Assembly: GCA_023420115.1 (NCBI GenBank)
Contig: JAEZWR010000029.1
Coordinates: 62,001-126,000, forward strand
Direction of reading: 5' to 3'
Length of the DNA: 64,000 nucleotides
Source: Bacillota bacterium
GTDB lineage: Bacteria > Bacillota > Clostridia > Saccharofermentanales > Fastidiosipilaceae
The position numbers were made by a program, and so were the translations under genes. Shown here in pieces: positions 25,201-37,400 of the stretch. Position 1 is the stretch's first letter; each line of letters starts with the position of its first letter. The notes below the pieces were generated by a model that saw nothing but the letters and a program-made list of their open reading frames with translations, searched no databases and had not been told where the DNA came from.

Positions 25201-27908
25201 ATGGAAAGGTCACCAAACAGGGCGAAGCAGGAACTCCTCTAGTTGAGCGTCCATTGACAATTGTAGTAACTCAAGGTGACCAAACATATGAAATAGAGGC
25301 AAAGACCGACAAAGACGGTAACATCGTAGACCGTGGTACAGGAGAGAAGATCTCAATCCCAGCAGGTAATGCCGGAGACAAGACAACAGTCAAGCTGTAT
25401 GACGGTGACGAAACAACAGGCACTCCTCTTGCAACAAAAGAGGTAGAAGCAGCCGTAGATCCGGAAAAGGGTGTACCAAACTTCAACGAAAATGATGCAA
25501 ATCATTCAAAAATTGAAGCTAGCGCTGGCCCAGTAGTAGCTGACGGCGAAGCAACATACACTGTCACTGTAACCTTAGTCGACAAAAAAGGTGGAGCAGT
25601 AACAGGTCAAAAAGATAATATTCATCTCACAGGAAGCGACCAAGCTTTGAATATCAGTGAAATAACTGAGGGTGAGGGTGGCAAGTACACAGCAACAGTC
25701 AGCTCAACGAAGGATGGCTCATTGACAGTGACTGCAACATATGGAGATGAAAACACAAATATCCCCAATTCACCTTTGACGCTGACATTTGATAAGGTTG
25801 CAACACCTGTACAGCCAACAAAACCAGTTGCTCCAAATGTGACAGCTCCAACAAAGGGCGACCTTGAAGTTAAGCTGGATCAGCCTGAAGAGAATGTAAC
25901 TGAAATCTGGATAACTATTCCAGGAACAGGTAGAGTTGTTCTCAAGAAAGGTGACGACGGCACATGGACAACAGATAATCCAGAAGTCACAGTCGCTCTT
26001 GTTGATGGTAAATTAGTGATAACAGTTCCTACACCAATTGAGGAAGGAAATGTTACAGGTTTAGTAAGAGATAAGAATGGCACAAGTAGTGATCCATTCT
26101 CAGTACCTGTAATTGTTAATGAAACTCCAGAAGATAATAAACCAGCTGCACCAAGTGTGACTCCACCTACAGAGGGAGATACAACATTGGTAGTAGGCTT
26201 ACCAGAGGGAAATATCACAACTATCACAGCTGTAATTCCAGGCAATGGAACAATTACCTTACAAAAGGGCGAAGCTGGCTGGACAGATCCTACTAACCCA
26301 GGTGCAACAGCAGTTGATAATGGTGGAACAGTGACCATTACAGTGCCCAATCAAATTGACAAGGGTACAGTGACAGTAACTGTAACAAATGATGCTAACT
26401 TAACATCAGATCCTACTTCAGTAGAAGTCGTTGAGACCACCGAACCAGATCCAAAGCCAGTTGATCCACAGCCTGGTAAGTTCATCATCCCACCAACAGA
26501 GGGCGATACTGAGCTTAAACTCAATCCTCCTACAGAAGAAATTACCAAGATAACAGCAGAGATTCCTGGAAATGGAACTATAGTTCTTGAAAAGGATGAG
26601 AATGGAAATTGGACAGCACCAAATAATCCTGGTGTGACAGCAGAGTTAGTAGATGGCAAACTTGTTATTGGACCGCTAAATCCAATTGATAAGGGACAGG
26701 TCACAGTGACAGAAGAAGATAACAATGGTGGTTCAGAGTCTGAAACAGTTGATGTTATCGAGAAGTCAAATCCTGAGCCAGAGCCTGTCAATCCAAATCC
26801 AGTGCCAGATCCAGATCCTAACCCGAATCCTAACCCTGATCCAACCCCAGTTCAGCCTGTAAAACCAGTTGTACCAGAAATCAAACAGCCAACTGAGGGT
26901 GATACAGAGTTAGTAATCACCCCACCAGCAGACGACATAACAAAGATTGTCGCAGTCATCCCAGGTAATGGAACTGTAACACTTGAAAAGGGTGAGAGTG
27001 GCTGGACAGCACCAAGTAATCCTGGTGTAACAGTTGAGGAAAACAATGGTAATATTGTTGTCAAACTACCCGACCCAATCATTGGCGGAGAAGTTGTAGT
27101 TACAGTAGAGAAAAATGACGGAACACCGTCAGACCCTGTTACAATCCCTGTTAAACCAGTTGCACCTGAAATCAAACAGCCAACTGAGGGCGATACAGAA
27201 CTGGTAATCACACCACCAGCAGACGATGTAACAAAGATTGTTGCAGTCATCCCAGGTAATGGAACTGTAACACTTGAAAAAGGTGAAGACGGAAAGTGGA
27301 CAGCACCAAGTAATCCTGGCGTAACAGTTGAGGAAAACAACGGTAATATTATTGTTAAACTCCCCGACCCAATCAGTGGTGGAGAAGTTGTGATAACAGT
27401 AGAGAATAATGATGGAACACCATCAGACCCAGTCACAATCCCTGTCAAGGAAAAGACACCGATTGCTCCTGAAATCAAGCATCCAAGTGTTGGCGACAAG
27501 GAGTTAGTAATTAATCCACCAGCAGATGACGTGACAAAGATTGTCGCAGTCATCCCAGGTAATGGAACTGTAACACTTGAAAAGGGCGAGGACGGAAAGT
27601 GGACAGCACCAAGTAATCCAGGCGTAACAGTCGAAGAAAAAGATGGTAAGTTAGTAGTTAAACTACCGAATCCAATAAAGGCTGGAACAATTGAACTTCG
27701 TGTTGAAAATAAGAATGGTACGAGCTCAATAACAGAGAAAATTAAAGTAAAAGATAAGGCTGGAGTCCAGAAAGGTGGCAAGGCTGGCGGAGGAGCTGGC
27801 AATGTAGCAAGAACTGGTGAGACAGCAGAACTGCCTGTAGTTTTAGCTATACTAGCCTTGACTTTAAGTGCTCTAGTGATTCGCAAGCGCTTCAGTAAGG
27901 ATGCTTAA
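22272..27908 (+). CDS. Sortase-anchored giant surface protein with Big_1-like and Ig-like repeats
   Basis: About 1878 residues. A long signal peptide (hydrophobic AFVSVLVGGSILLSGLSSVRA) is followed by an N-terminal domain of unknown fold (~residues 50-330). Next come calcium-binding thrombospondin-type-3-like motifs (DTDGDGLVDRLEYFLGSNP, DSDGDGKEDG) and a linker. Two invasin-like (Big_1-type) modules are coded near 24480-24810 and 25460-25790. Seven ~97-residue modules containing VIPGNGTVTLEKG form the stalk. The C terminus has VARTGE, a hydrophobic helix and RKRFSKD, a sortase signal. It probably acts as an adhesin. I prefer a TTG start at 22272: AAGGATGG ends 8 nt before it, whereas the ATG at 22260 overlaps that site. 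The nuclease gene at 54072 uses the same AAGGATGG. Confidence 0.82.
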   Translation: MQAGESTNSLSHFAAERVKFTKSRLSKAFVSVLVGGSILLSGLSSVRADVANDGIKRLTKADFETQVIGHFDNSWLNRYDTRPYITNGYREEEAARHVYVVPLTDEDENFEQKWKIVYNEKNFWMDGTRTPYKGSDYSNKGYKANPYFGFFLSDDLELVGNATYTIMGRKPNSEELDGRMQIYEGQLTTQRSQDYWTDPLDDTGFDNGRLQGAIRMDRKRNTTLGQDDLPDLQNVLNDPRDNNAFFRFSRIEYDKPDRGTGGSETILNDVGTMFSTYLYTGKDYREKSTFVTLEFTTKRDPGRYYEGEHTTFVAGLYNSYDWNGKDVRVYSKQYLHSSKRDVDTDGDGLVDRLEYFLGSNPNNRDSDGDGKEDGVEVIRKEEPLLQRFDGLYKVHGTDPMIAPPTLPERKFFGIAGEIIEGTATPNSVIAIYPYANGERSDVALAEAIADDQGHYKLVVGKVFQRQTNYNEWNNTIVLESSDGGKFVPAMTDRKPNIPPGSKLELTSWSDGFDGRPLFSHPELAVKQGELVDLNKPFEDLVIDPKTEVKDPTNLTEDEKKEIKDKIKDNEDLSNVIKGDDKDERGENIKVNPDGSVEVKLKDDTVVVIPPDKVVENPAAPKAELTLIPVKPAQGQTDRPAEGTDITIGGKVIKDKTEGEPMTDHNITLVVKTGTGEPETIQAKTNEKGEIVDRTSGQPIKVKAGKVGEITEVKLYDGDSTEGEPLTRKSVIAGRDPDLVNVPSFEGDYKSTVTVTNGPIPADGKTPHTVTVKLVNKYGDPIRGASDKIELTKISGEVTIGDKKEGQNGTYTVDLTSTTPGKPSVKVVYKGDEDKEISGSPLTPEFRLEKPQAPGLEPPTEGTKTVVVTPNGEDVNKITLEVPGNGTIVLTKNGEGVWTASGEATIEMTPQGKITVTVPNPISTGDVTAVATNGVGDSDKTTVKVTPLTPEATLELKPESPSKDDPSKPIEGTDIVVDGKVTKQGEAGTPLVERPLTIVVTQGDQTYEIEAKTDKDGNIVDRGTGEKISIPAGNAGDKTTVKLYDGDETTGTPLATKEVEAAVDPEKGVPNFNENDANHSKIEASAGPVVADGEATYTVTVTLVDKKGGAVTGQKDNIHLTGSDQALNISEITEGEGGKYTATVSSTKDGSLTVTATYGDENTNIPNSPLTLTFDKVATPVQPTKPVAPNVTAPTKGDLEVKLDQPEENVTEIWITIPGTGRVVLKKGDDGTWTTDNPEVTVALVDGKLVITVPTPIEEGNVTGLVRDKNGTSSDPFSVPVIVNETPEDNKPAAPSVTPPTEGDTTLVVGLPEGNITTITAVIPGNGTITLQKGEAGWTDPTNPGATAVDNGGTVTITVPNQIDKGTVTVTVTNDANLTSDPTSVEVVETTEPDPKPVDPQPGKFIIPPTEGDTELKLNPPTEEITKITAEIPGNGTIVLEKDENGNWTAPNNPGVTAELVDGKLVIGPLNPIDKGQVTVTEEDNNGGSESETVDVIEKSNPEPEPVNPNPVPDPDPNPNPNPDPTPVQPVKPVVPEIKQPTEGDTELVITPPADDITKIVAVIPGNGTVTLEKGESGWTAPSNPGVTVEENNGNIVVKLPDPIIGGEVVVTVEKNDGTPSDPVTIPVKPVAPEIKQPTEGDTELVITPPADDVTKIVAVIPGNGTVTLEKGEDGKWTAPSNPGVTVEENNGNIIVKLPDPISGGEVVITVENNDGTPSDPVTIPVKEKTPIAPEIKHPSVGDKELVINPPADDVTKIVAVIPGNGTVTLEKGEDGKWTAPSNPGVTVEEKDGKLVVKLPNPIKAGTIELRVENKNGTSSITEKIKVKDKAGVQKGGKAGGGAGNVARTGETAELPVVLAILALTLSALVIRKRFSKDA
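26877..27755 (+). repeat. Near-identical ~291-303-bp tandem modules in the surface-protein stalk
   Basis: Three successive modules begin with GAAATCAA at 26877, 27168 and 27471. They share long near-identical DNA stretches, for example the segment coding VAVIPGNGTVTLEKGE. Four earlier modules (from ~24810, 25830, 26145 and 26475) are more diverged. The nucleotide identity implies recent duplication or gene conversion. Confidence 0.85.
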
Positions 27909-27960
27909 GAAGTAAATAGATAAACAAAAGAACTTTAAACTTAAGTTCTAAATAAGTAGT

Positions 27961-27997
27961 AAAAGGTCGACTGAGAGTAATCATAGTCGGCCTTTTT
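27961..27997 (+). terminator. Intrinsic terminator after the first giant surface protein
   Basis: AAAAGGTCGACT (27961-27972) pairs with AGTCGGCC plus TTTT (27985-27997), an 8-bp core stem followed by five T residues, ~55 bp after the stop codon. Confidence 0.85.
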
Positions 27998-28186
27998 ATA
28001 TTTAAAGTGCTTAGACTATCCCACGCAGGGCTTTTGTTCTAAAAAAATAAGTGAGAAATTTTTTGGAAAAAGCACTGTCGTGTTAGTAGGCAAGTGAAAA
28101 AAATAATAAGTTTGCATATTTTGTGAATAAACTTATAGAAAAAAATATTAAATTTTGAAGAATGATACAGAAATATCTAATTTAAC

Positions 28187-28195
28187 TGGTATAAT
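28187..28195 (+). promoter_or_regulatory. Candidate extended -10 promoter with long 5' leader
   Basis: TGG-TATAAT (28187-28195), an extended -10 element without a good -35, lies ~210 bp before the 3088-residue surface-protein gene. If used, the leader would be about 200 nt, AT-rich, with no recognised riboswitch. The rest of the 27998-28405 gap shows nothing else. Confidence 0.4.
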
Positions 28196-28405
28196 AACTT
28201 ATATCATTAGATTGCCATATTTTGCGCATTTGATAAATTTGCAAATTATTTCATTGCTTAGTGTATAAAATTATTAATTTATGCAACGATTATGCATTTG
28301 ATTTCATAGTAGATATTTAGTAATAAAGTATGCGTTTTGAGAAAATCGCTAACTTTTGCGATGATGATAAACGTATATACATATAAGGAGTCTATACAGT
28401 AGGAA

Positions 28406-31400
28406 ATGTTTAAGAAGAGTCAGAAAGTAGTAATTATTACATTATTAATTTTCCAGATGTTATTAGGGTATATACCTGTTGATTTGCTTGCCGAGACAAT
28501 GGGCGAGAATAATGTACCTAGTACAAATGTGGTCGATGAGTCTTTGATTCCTGAGATTGAAGATGTTGATGTTGACGTGCCTATAATTGAGGACAGTTCA
28601 GCGAGCTCGGATGATGCTGATACCAGTTCAGCTACTCTTAGCGAGCCTAGTTCAGCTACTACTGTTGATAATAGTATTAATGGTTCAAATGACTCGACTG
28701 TAAATTCAAATTCAGATTCAAGTAGTGAGACAAGTTCAACTCAGGCTCCTAGAAGTTCAAGGAAGAAGCGTTCGATTCTCCCAGACGAAGCTACTCGTAC
28801 TTATAGATTTTATTTAAATAAGGTATTAGATGAAAATAATCAAATAGATAGGGAGAAGTCTAAACTTTTAGAAACAATAATAATCCGCAGTGGGCAGACC
28901 TTAGCTAGAGTAGAAACTCCCAAGCAAGAGAAGATGGTATTTCGTCAATGGGTGACAGCTGACGGAGATAAGTTTGAATTTTCTGATGCTCCTGAAACTT
29001 TTACAGACAATCAAGAGATAGATGTTTTTGCTGAATTTGCTAATGGTGTCACCGTTCGCTATTTTAGAAAGTCCGATGAGGACGGGATGTATGTTCTTCA
29101 TATTACTGACTTGATTCCAGAGGGTGAGTCAGCAGTACGTTATCTTGCAGACTCCTTGCCAGCGTCAGAGAAAATATTTAGCTATTGGTCAGAGGACAAG
29201 GAAGATGTCCCTGTTCGCAGACGTTTCGATTTTGAGACGAAATTAACGCAAGATATTTCTCTCTATGCTGTCTACGAGGATGGTTTCATTGTCACACCTG
29301 ATAGCAAGGGTGGATCTGCAGGTTTGCCGACTCGTGTTTCTGCTAAAGAACCGTGGTCTGAAATCAAGAAACGGATCGCTTCTGTTAATAAGAAGGGCTA
29401 TGACTTCGCTCATTGGTCATTAGAGGATAAGAAAGACGGGGAGGAGATCCCTGATAATTATCTGTTCTCTGGTTCTACCAAAATATATGCGGTTTGGACA
29501 CCAAGAAATGATACACCTTATCTTGTTGTTAACTATTTAGAAAATGCTAATGATAATGGTTTTAAATTTGCTAGTTCTTCTAGTTGGCAAGGAACAACAG
29601 ATACTGTTGCTGACCTGCACCTAAACGAACAAAAAAGTAGTCTAGAAGCAAGTTTGGTGCGTGCTGATAACGGAGCGGTGCGAGACGATAGTGTAACCGA
29701 ATATAACTTAATTGACCGTGCGGATTACGAGCCAAAGCTTTCTCCCGACAACGATAGCAAAACAATAGCTGGCGATGGTACAACTGTTTATAAAGTGTAT
29801 TGGAAGCGTAAAACCTTCGCAGCCAGACTGCGAGGCATACCTAAACAAGATTTTTATATGCGCTACGTGGTTCCGCAACCCGGAGATGAAGATTACGATC
29901 CCGATGCCTCTCCGCTAGATCTCCACGGGGCGGTATCTTTTGACTATGAAGAGGTCATGAGCGATCCGGAAGATTTTGGAGATTATGATATTGTAAGAAG
30001 AGAGGATTACAATCTCGCTCGTGCCTATGCAGAAAAATTTGAAGAAGGTACAGATGATCTTGTAGTTAAGTTTAAATGGGGACAAAACATTAACTCACTT
30101 TTGGAAGCTCCTTTGGAATTCAGTGAGCACTGGGTATGGGTACCACATGAAGGTAGCACTATAAATGTTGAAGATTTTGACAAGATATATCCAGATGACG
30201 ATATAAACGAAGTAATGCGCGATGAATATACATATTCCTACGTGCGACCGGCGAAAGCTAATTTTGGCAGTGAAGTTATTACAGGAACACCCTACATGCC
30301 CTTTCTCAAGGCATCCGATGATCAGGAGTATTTGATCTCTGCGATAAAGACGGGTAGCTATAATCGCTTAATTTATCGTTTTCTTGAGATTACTCCCGAG
30401 GAAAAGGAAGAAATTGTTGCTAATCCTGAAGCGTTTAGTGAAGCTTACGCCAAACACCAGAAAGGTAAGCTTATCGCCAAAGATGCCTTTACTACTGGTA
30501 GTTCCGGTCTTGGTATTACTCAAGTTGATATTATCAATATCAAAGGTTTCACAGCGGTTCCACTTGAGGTGGTGAAGGGTCTAAAAGTATATTTTGATAA
30601 AGGTAAAGTTAAAGAGCAGTGGGATAGTTATAATTTTGAGCCTGATTTACGCATTAACTCACAGTCGCGTATTGACTATGTTAAAAACCATGCAGCAATA
30701 TTAGCTGTTTATCCCATCTTATATACACGTAATAAGTACACTATCGACTGGCAAACCAATAACGACAAAAATGAAGTGGTACAAACAGGTCCTTATCTTT
30801 ACGAAACTAAGTTAAAAGAAATAGGACCTCTGCCCGGATATGAAGTAGATAAAACTGTTAGAGAAAAAGATGGTTTTGTTTTTAGAGGATGGTACAAAGA
30901 TTCGAACTTATCTGATCCTGTAGATTTTAATGAAGGCTTTATCGATGCTGGCAATGAAATTTTTTACGCTAAATGGACACCACCGACCGTACGTGTAACT
31001 TTCCACCGCACAGGATTCCGTGATCCGGAGGCCGACATAATTTATGGGTCTCCTGTTACTGGTATTTATCAGAAATTTTCGCACCTACCTGATGATCTTC
31101 AAAATGGTGTCAAGAACAATCCAGACTTATATGCGAATTTCCCCGCTGATCCGAATAACATTACAGTTAATTTCAAACATTGGTATTACTACAGTGGTAA
31201 TCAACGCCTAGTCTTTGACCCTGCCCAACAATTGGACCAAGACTATGACCTATATCCGATGTGGGCTCTTGACTACTGCGATGTTGCCTTTTTACCTGCG
31301 GAGGGTATGGAGCATAGATTTACCCAGCGTGTAGATAGAGATAGTATCTATAGATTATTAACATACGATAGATACAAAGAACTTCAGCCTGACGCACCAG

Positions 31401-34400
31401 AGATCCCAGCTGATAAGGTCTTTGTTGGCTGGAAAGAAATTACAACTGGCGAAGATATGCAAAGTGGTATTTTCCTAGAGCAGCAGAGCGAGCGCATCCG
31501 TTGGCCTCGTGTTTTCCGTGCAGTTCTCAGGGATAGAATTCCAAATATTCAATATACTTATGATCCAAATGGCGCTCCAGATGAGCAGCCACAGACAATT
31601 GATGAGGTGATCAATAACCAGCGCTCTGTAGCTATTGATAACCCATTTACCTACCCAGGTATGACCTTCTTAGGTTGGAATACTAAGCCTGATGGCTCAG
31701 GTACCCACTACATGCCAAAAGAACCTTTCTTGACTGACAAGGACGGTAATCCAGAAAGTAATGTTCTATACGCAATTTGGGGCAAGGTTAATGTCGTCAA
31801 GGAAGTATTGCGTGTAGAGACTGCCGTAGGAGAAGAAAGAGAAGATAAGGTAGCTAAGAAAATTGGCGATAAAATTTACTATAAGGTGACGATTTCAAAT
31901 CCGAACCCCTTTAAACTTCTGCGCTTCAAATATAGTGATGACTTGTTAGGTTTGAATGATGTCTTAGTTGATGAAGAATTAGCGGCGCTAAATGGAAGCA
32001 AGACAATTGAGATCGGTACACCTTATATTGTTAAAGACGTCGACTTTGATAGTGAGAAGATTATCAATCAGGTAGATGTCACGGCTGATACTCCATTTAA
32101 TGTTAGTAAGGATGACGAGACCAAACAGACATTAAATGGTAGCTCTACAACCGAGACACCAACAAATCGTTTGCCAGACTGGACGGATATAACAATTAAA
32201 AAAACAGCCGCTTCTGTTGTTTCTAGCACAGGTGAAGCACGTCCAGATAACAAGGCTCACGAAGCTGGTGACGTTATCACCTATCAATTTGTCATCACAA
32301 ATACAGGCAAGGCTGTTATACCTTCTTATGTAATTAAGGATGTGAAACTCTTAGGAGAAAATGAGAGTATTACAATCAATGATCACCCCTTGAATCCTGG
32401 CGATAATTACACCTTTACTGCAAGCAAGAAATACACAGTTCTGCAAGAGGATATGAATGACGGGGAGATAGAGAATACAGCTACCGTTGAAATTCCGATT
32501 GCACCTGTTCCAGAGGGAGAGGAGCCACCAAGTTCAACGAATGTTGTTCCAGTTGAACCTAATAATAGCTTCACTATTGCGAAACAAACAGTAAAAGTTA
32601 CAAATGCTGACGGGACAATTGAAAGACATGGTATGAGATTCACTGAGGAGGGAGATAAGATTTTCTACAGCTTCTCAGTGACAAATACTGGTAATCAGAC
32701 CATTACCAAATTTAATATTGACGATAGTAAGATCCCTTTCCAAAAGGAAGTGGAGATGCGAATTGAGCCTAAGCAGACGGTGATTTATGGTGACGACGAA
32801 GGAGAAGAAGTCACTCCTTATGTGGTCACACCTGATGACTTGGATAATGGTAAAGTACTTAATACCGTTAGTATCAAAGTAACTGTGCCTAATAGAGATG
32901 TTCCACCTCAAACGACGACCAATACCACTCCTCCAGATCTTAGACATAAGATCAAGATTGAGAAATCTGTCAGCAGTGTCATATCTAGCGATGGTACTGT
33001 GAGGGAGAATAAACAAATTGAGGCTCTCGGCGATAAGATTAAATATAGCTTCAAGATTACTAATGAGGGAAATCAGACAATTAATTCCTTTATCTTCAGT
33101 GATGATAATTTGAAGATAAGTCAGCGTGAAATCAAGGCCAAAATTGCCGCGAAGGGTTTTTACCTATATGAGCCAGAGGATGTTTACGTAGTAACTCAGG
33201 CAGACTTAGATAGAGCTAAGGTCAAGAACGTTGCTAAGGTTAAGGGCAAGAGTCCAGGTGGTGATACGCCAGAGACCCCATCAAATGAGGTTGAAGTACC
33301 TGTTATTGTTATCAATGACTTTAAGGTTGAGAAGTTGACATCAAAGGTCACTGATGCGGCTGGTAAAGAGCGCCGTCCAGATAATAAATTTATTGCCGAG
33401 GGAGATAGAATTTACTATAGCTTCAAGGTGACGAACACAGGTATGCAGACCATTAACAAGGTCAAATTTGAAGATGATTTGCTCAAAGTGACTCGCGAGC
33501 TAGAGGTGAAAATCTTACCAGGCGAAGAAAATGCCTATACCTATGAAGAGTCAACATATTACACGGTGACAAAGGCTGACTTGAACCGTGGCGTAGTTAC
33601 CAATAATTTGACGACAACAGTGACGACGCCAAATGGTGAACTTCCACCTAAGCCAACGAAGAATGACACACCACCAGAATTGACTCCATCAGTTAAGGTC
33701 ACAAAGAGTACAGATAAAGTCACAGATGAAACAGGTAAGAAGCTTCGTGATGACAAGCGCTTCATAAAGGCTGGAGACCGCATCTACTATGCTTTTGAAA
33801 TTAGGAATACAGGTAATCAGAAGATCACTTCATTTATCTTCAGTGATAATATGCTCAATATAGACAAAGAAGAGATCACACATGAGATTGAAATCGGCGA
33901 TTCTTATACCTATAAGCCAGATGTTTACTACACGGTCACCCAGAATGATGTGAATACAGGTTTCGTCAATAACGTGGCTACTGTTAAAGGCAAGACCCCT
34001 GGCACACCTGACGGTGGAGGAGAGACTCCTGATACTCCTTCAAATAATAACAACACGCCTGGTAATATCGTCAATGATTTTACTTTGACTAAGACTGTTA
34101 AAAAGGTGACTAATGCTGACGAATCTGTGACTTATGAAGATAAGAAGATTCATGCTGCGGGAGATCACTTGTACTATAGCTTCGTTGTTACAAATACAGG
34201 TGTTCAGACAATCAGTTCTATTCATCTTGAAGATGATGATATAAATCTGGATCAGGATTACCCTGTGACGCTCGAGCCCGGTCAGAGTGAGACTATTACT
34301 TTGACAGATAAGTTCTACGTAGCGACACAGAATAATCTTAATAATGGATCATATACAAATACCGTTCATGGCAAGGTGACAACACCAAGTGGTGACTCAC

Positions 34401-37400
34401 CTTCCAAGGATTCATCTGTCACGACGCCAGTTGTTCCTGAACCAGAGTTAGAGGTAGTGAAGTCTCTTCATAAGGTCACAGATAAGGACGGTATCATCTA
34501 TCAAGATGGTCATTTCCAAAGGGCTGGAGATAGGATTTACTACAGCTTCAAGATTACGAATAAGGGCAACCAGAAACTCCTGTCATTCACGATTAATGAT
34601 AGCAAGCTGAAGCTGAATAATTTGCGTGTCAATCAAGAGATTGAAGTTGGAGCAACTTATACCTATACACCTGATGACACTATATTCTATGAGGTTACAC
34701 AGGCGGATGTTGATTCTGAAAAGGTTCTAAATACAGCTAAGGTAAAAGGACGCATCCCAGGTGGACCAGGAGGGGAAGAAGATACTCCAGAGACACCTTC
34801 AAATGAGCATAGTACCCCAGGTAAGATTGTGAACTCATTTAAGATTGTGAAGTCCACAACAAGAGTTACTAATCCTGATGGAACAGAGGATAGACCTAAT
34901 AAACAATTTATTGCTGAGCACGACCGTATTTATTATGGCTTTACTGTGAAAAATACTGGCGTGCAGACGATTAAAAGCTTCAGATTGGTGGATGATAGGC
35001 TAAATCTCGATAAGGTTATTACTCAGGATATTGCTCCTGGTGATAGCTATACCTATGAAGAAAAAGAGGTTTATTACGAGGTTACCCAAAGAGACTTAGA
35101 TAATGGGCAATTCATTAATACCGTGACGACAACTGTTACGACACCTAATGGTGACCTGCCACCAGATGACAGTAGCAACACAACGCCACCACATTTGACG
35201 CCTGCGATTTCCGTAAAAAAGACAACTGCTAAGGTCACAGATGATAAGGGGCAAAAATATGATGATGGGCAGTTCCATAAGGTCGGTGACAGAATTTACT
35301 ATAGCTTCGAGATTGAGAATACTGGTAATCAGACGCTGAGCGCTTTTGTCATTAGCGATTCTAAATTGGATCTTAAGAATGTTCGTGTAGAGGCTTCTCT
35401 TGCACCTGGTGCTAAGACTAAATATGAGCCTGATGTTTTCTATACCGTTACTCAAGAGGATCTTGATCGCGGTAAGGTTTTGAATACTGCTAATGTTAAG
35501 GGTAAGACTCCACCGACGGATCCTGATGATCCTAAAACGGGTGGGGAGACACCTGATACACCGTCAAATGAGAATGAGACTCCTGCTAATGTTGAAAATA
35601 GCTTCGAAGTTGAGAAGATTGTTTCACGTGTGACAGATGCCAATGGTAGCGACTATGATGATAAGATGTTCCACAAGGCTGGGGATAAGATTTACTATAG
35701 CTTCAAGATTACGAATACTGGAACGCAGACAATTAGCAAGGTTCGTATTAATGATGAATTGCTTGGTCTAAACTATGAGCAGAATGTAGTGGTTAAACCA
35801 GGTGAGGATAATGCTGTCACAATAGAGGCACCTAATCCTTATGTTGTGAAGCAGGTGGACTTAGACAATCTCAAGGTGAACAATACGGTTTCTGTTGTTG
35901 TTATTACACCAAAGGAGCCGAATGGAGAGTTGCCACCTGAAGATAGCAGCACGACTACACCTGCTGTGCCAGATAGGAAGTTAAAGGTTAAAAAGTCGAC
36001 CGCTAAGGTGACTGATGCAAATGGTGCTTCTTATGACGACAAATTGATTCATAAAGCTGGCGACCGTGTTTACTATAGCTTCGAGATTGAGAATATAGGT
36101 AATATGACGCTGAGCGCTTTTGAACTTACTGATGCTAAGCTCAAGTTGGATAAGTTCCGAGTGGAGCAAAATATTGCGCCGGGTGAGAAATATACCTATA
36201 CTCCAGAGGCTTATTATGAGGCGACCCAGGCTGATGTAGATGCTGGCAAGGTCTTGAATACTGCCAGTGTTAAGGGTAAGACCCCGCCGACGGATCCGGA
36301 TGATCCTGATACAGGTGGCGAGACCCCTGACACACCATCGAATGAGAATGAGACCCCTGTCAAGGTTGAGAATAGCTTCACAGTGAAAAAAGCTACAGCC
36401 AAGGTCACTGACGAGAGTGGAGATGTCTTGCGTGAGGGCATGAAGTTCTTGGCAGAAAAAGACCGAATCTACTATAGCTTCACTGTGACAAACACTGGTA
36501 ACCAGAGTATTAGTAAGATTAGACTCCAAGATGAGTTAATTGGTTTGGATAAGACCATTACACTGGATGAGGCGCTCTTGCCAGAAGCAAGTTATACATA
36601 CTCTGAAGAAGATCTCTTCTATGAGATTACAGCAAATGATCTCAAGACAGGTTTCGTCCACAATGTTGTGACGACGACAGTAACAACTCCAGAGGGCGAC
36701 TTGCCACCAGAAGATAGTGAGAATACGACACCACCACAGCCAGAGCCGTCGATTAAGGTGAGCAAAAAGACAGCCAAGGTTACAGATGACAAGGGTGTCG
36801 AATATTTGGATGGTAAGTTTGAGCGTGCAGGCGACCGTATTTACTATAGTTTCGAGATAGAAAATACTGGCAATACTATGCTAAGTGCGTTGGTGTTCAG
36901 CGATGTGAAGATTGGTTTGGAGAATGTGAGACTTGAGCAGAGCCTAGCTCCAGGCGAGACTTACACATATGAGCCAGATTCATATCACGAGGTTACCCAG
37001 GCTGATGTCGATAGTGGTAAGGTCTTGAATACTGCGACGGTCAAGGGTATTGTGCCGAGTGTTCCAGAGGTTCCTGGAAGTGGTGGCGAGACCCCTGATA
37101 CTCCGTCAAATGAGAATGAGACTTATAGTTCATCTGTTGGTAGTATCAAAGTAGTCAAGAAGCTAGATCACGCTACTGATGCTTCGGGCAAGAAGTATGA
37201 CGATGAGAGATATCAAGAACTTGGAGATATGCTGTATTACTCATTTGAGATAAGTAATACAAGTGAATTGACGCTTTATAAGATTAGGTTGACTGACGAA
37301 AAGTTAGGCTTAGATCTTGAGATTGCTGAGAAGCTGGAGGCTGGAGAAACAATTACCTATACGCCTGATCAAGCTTATGTGATTTCGGCTCAAGATATAG

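Noticed and set aside
26852..27886. Long minus-strand open frame (344 codons) opposite the repeat region
   Set aside because: It mirrors the repeats of the plus-strand surface protein, has no ribosome binding site and gives low-complexity Ser/Thr/Pro/Val protein. It is a shadow frame.
19986..28036. Shared 13-mer CGCAGGGCTTTTG at 19986 and 28024 as a possible mobile-element end
   Set aside because: A 13-base match is expected by chance in a window of this size, and the flanks do not align.
27909..28405. Similarity of the leader regions of the first two giant genes (TTGAAGAATGA and TTATGCA-rich stretches) as a shared regulatory element
   Set aside because: The matches are short and lie in very AT-rich sequence at different distances from the starts; not convincing by eye.
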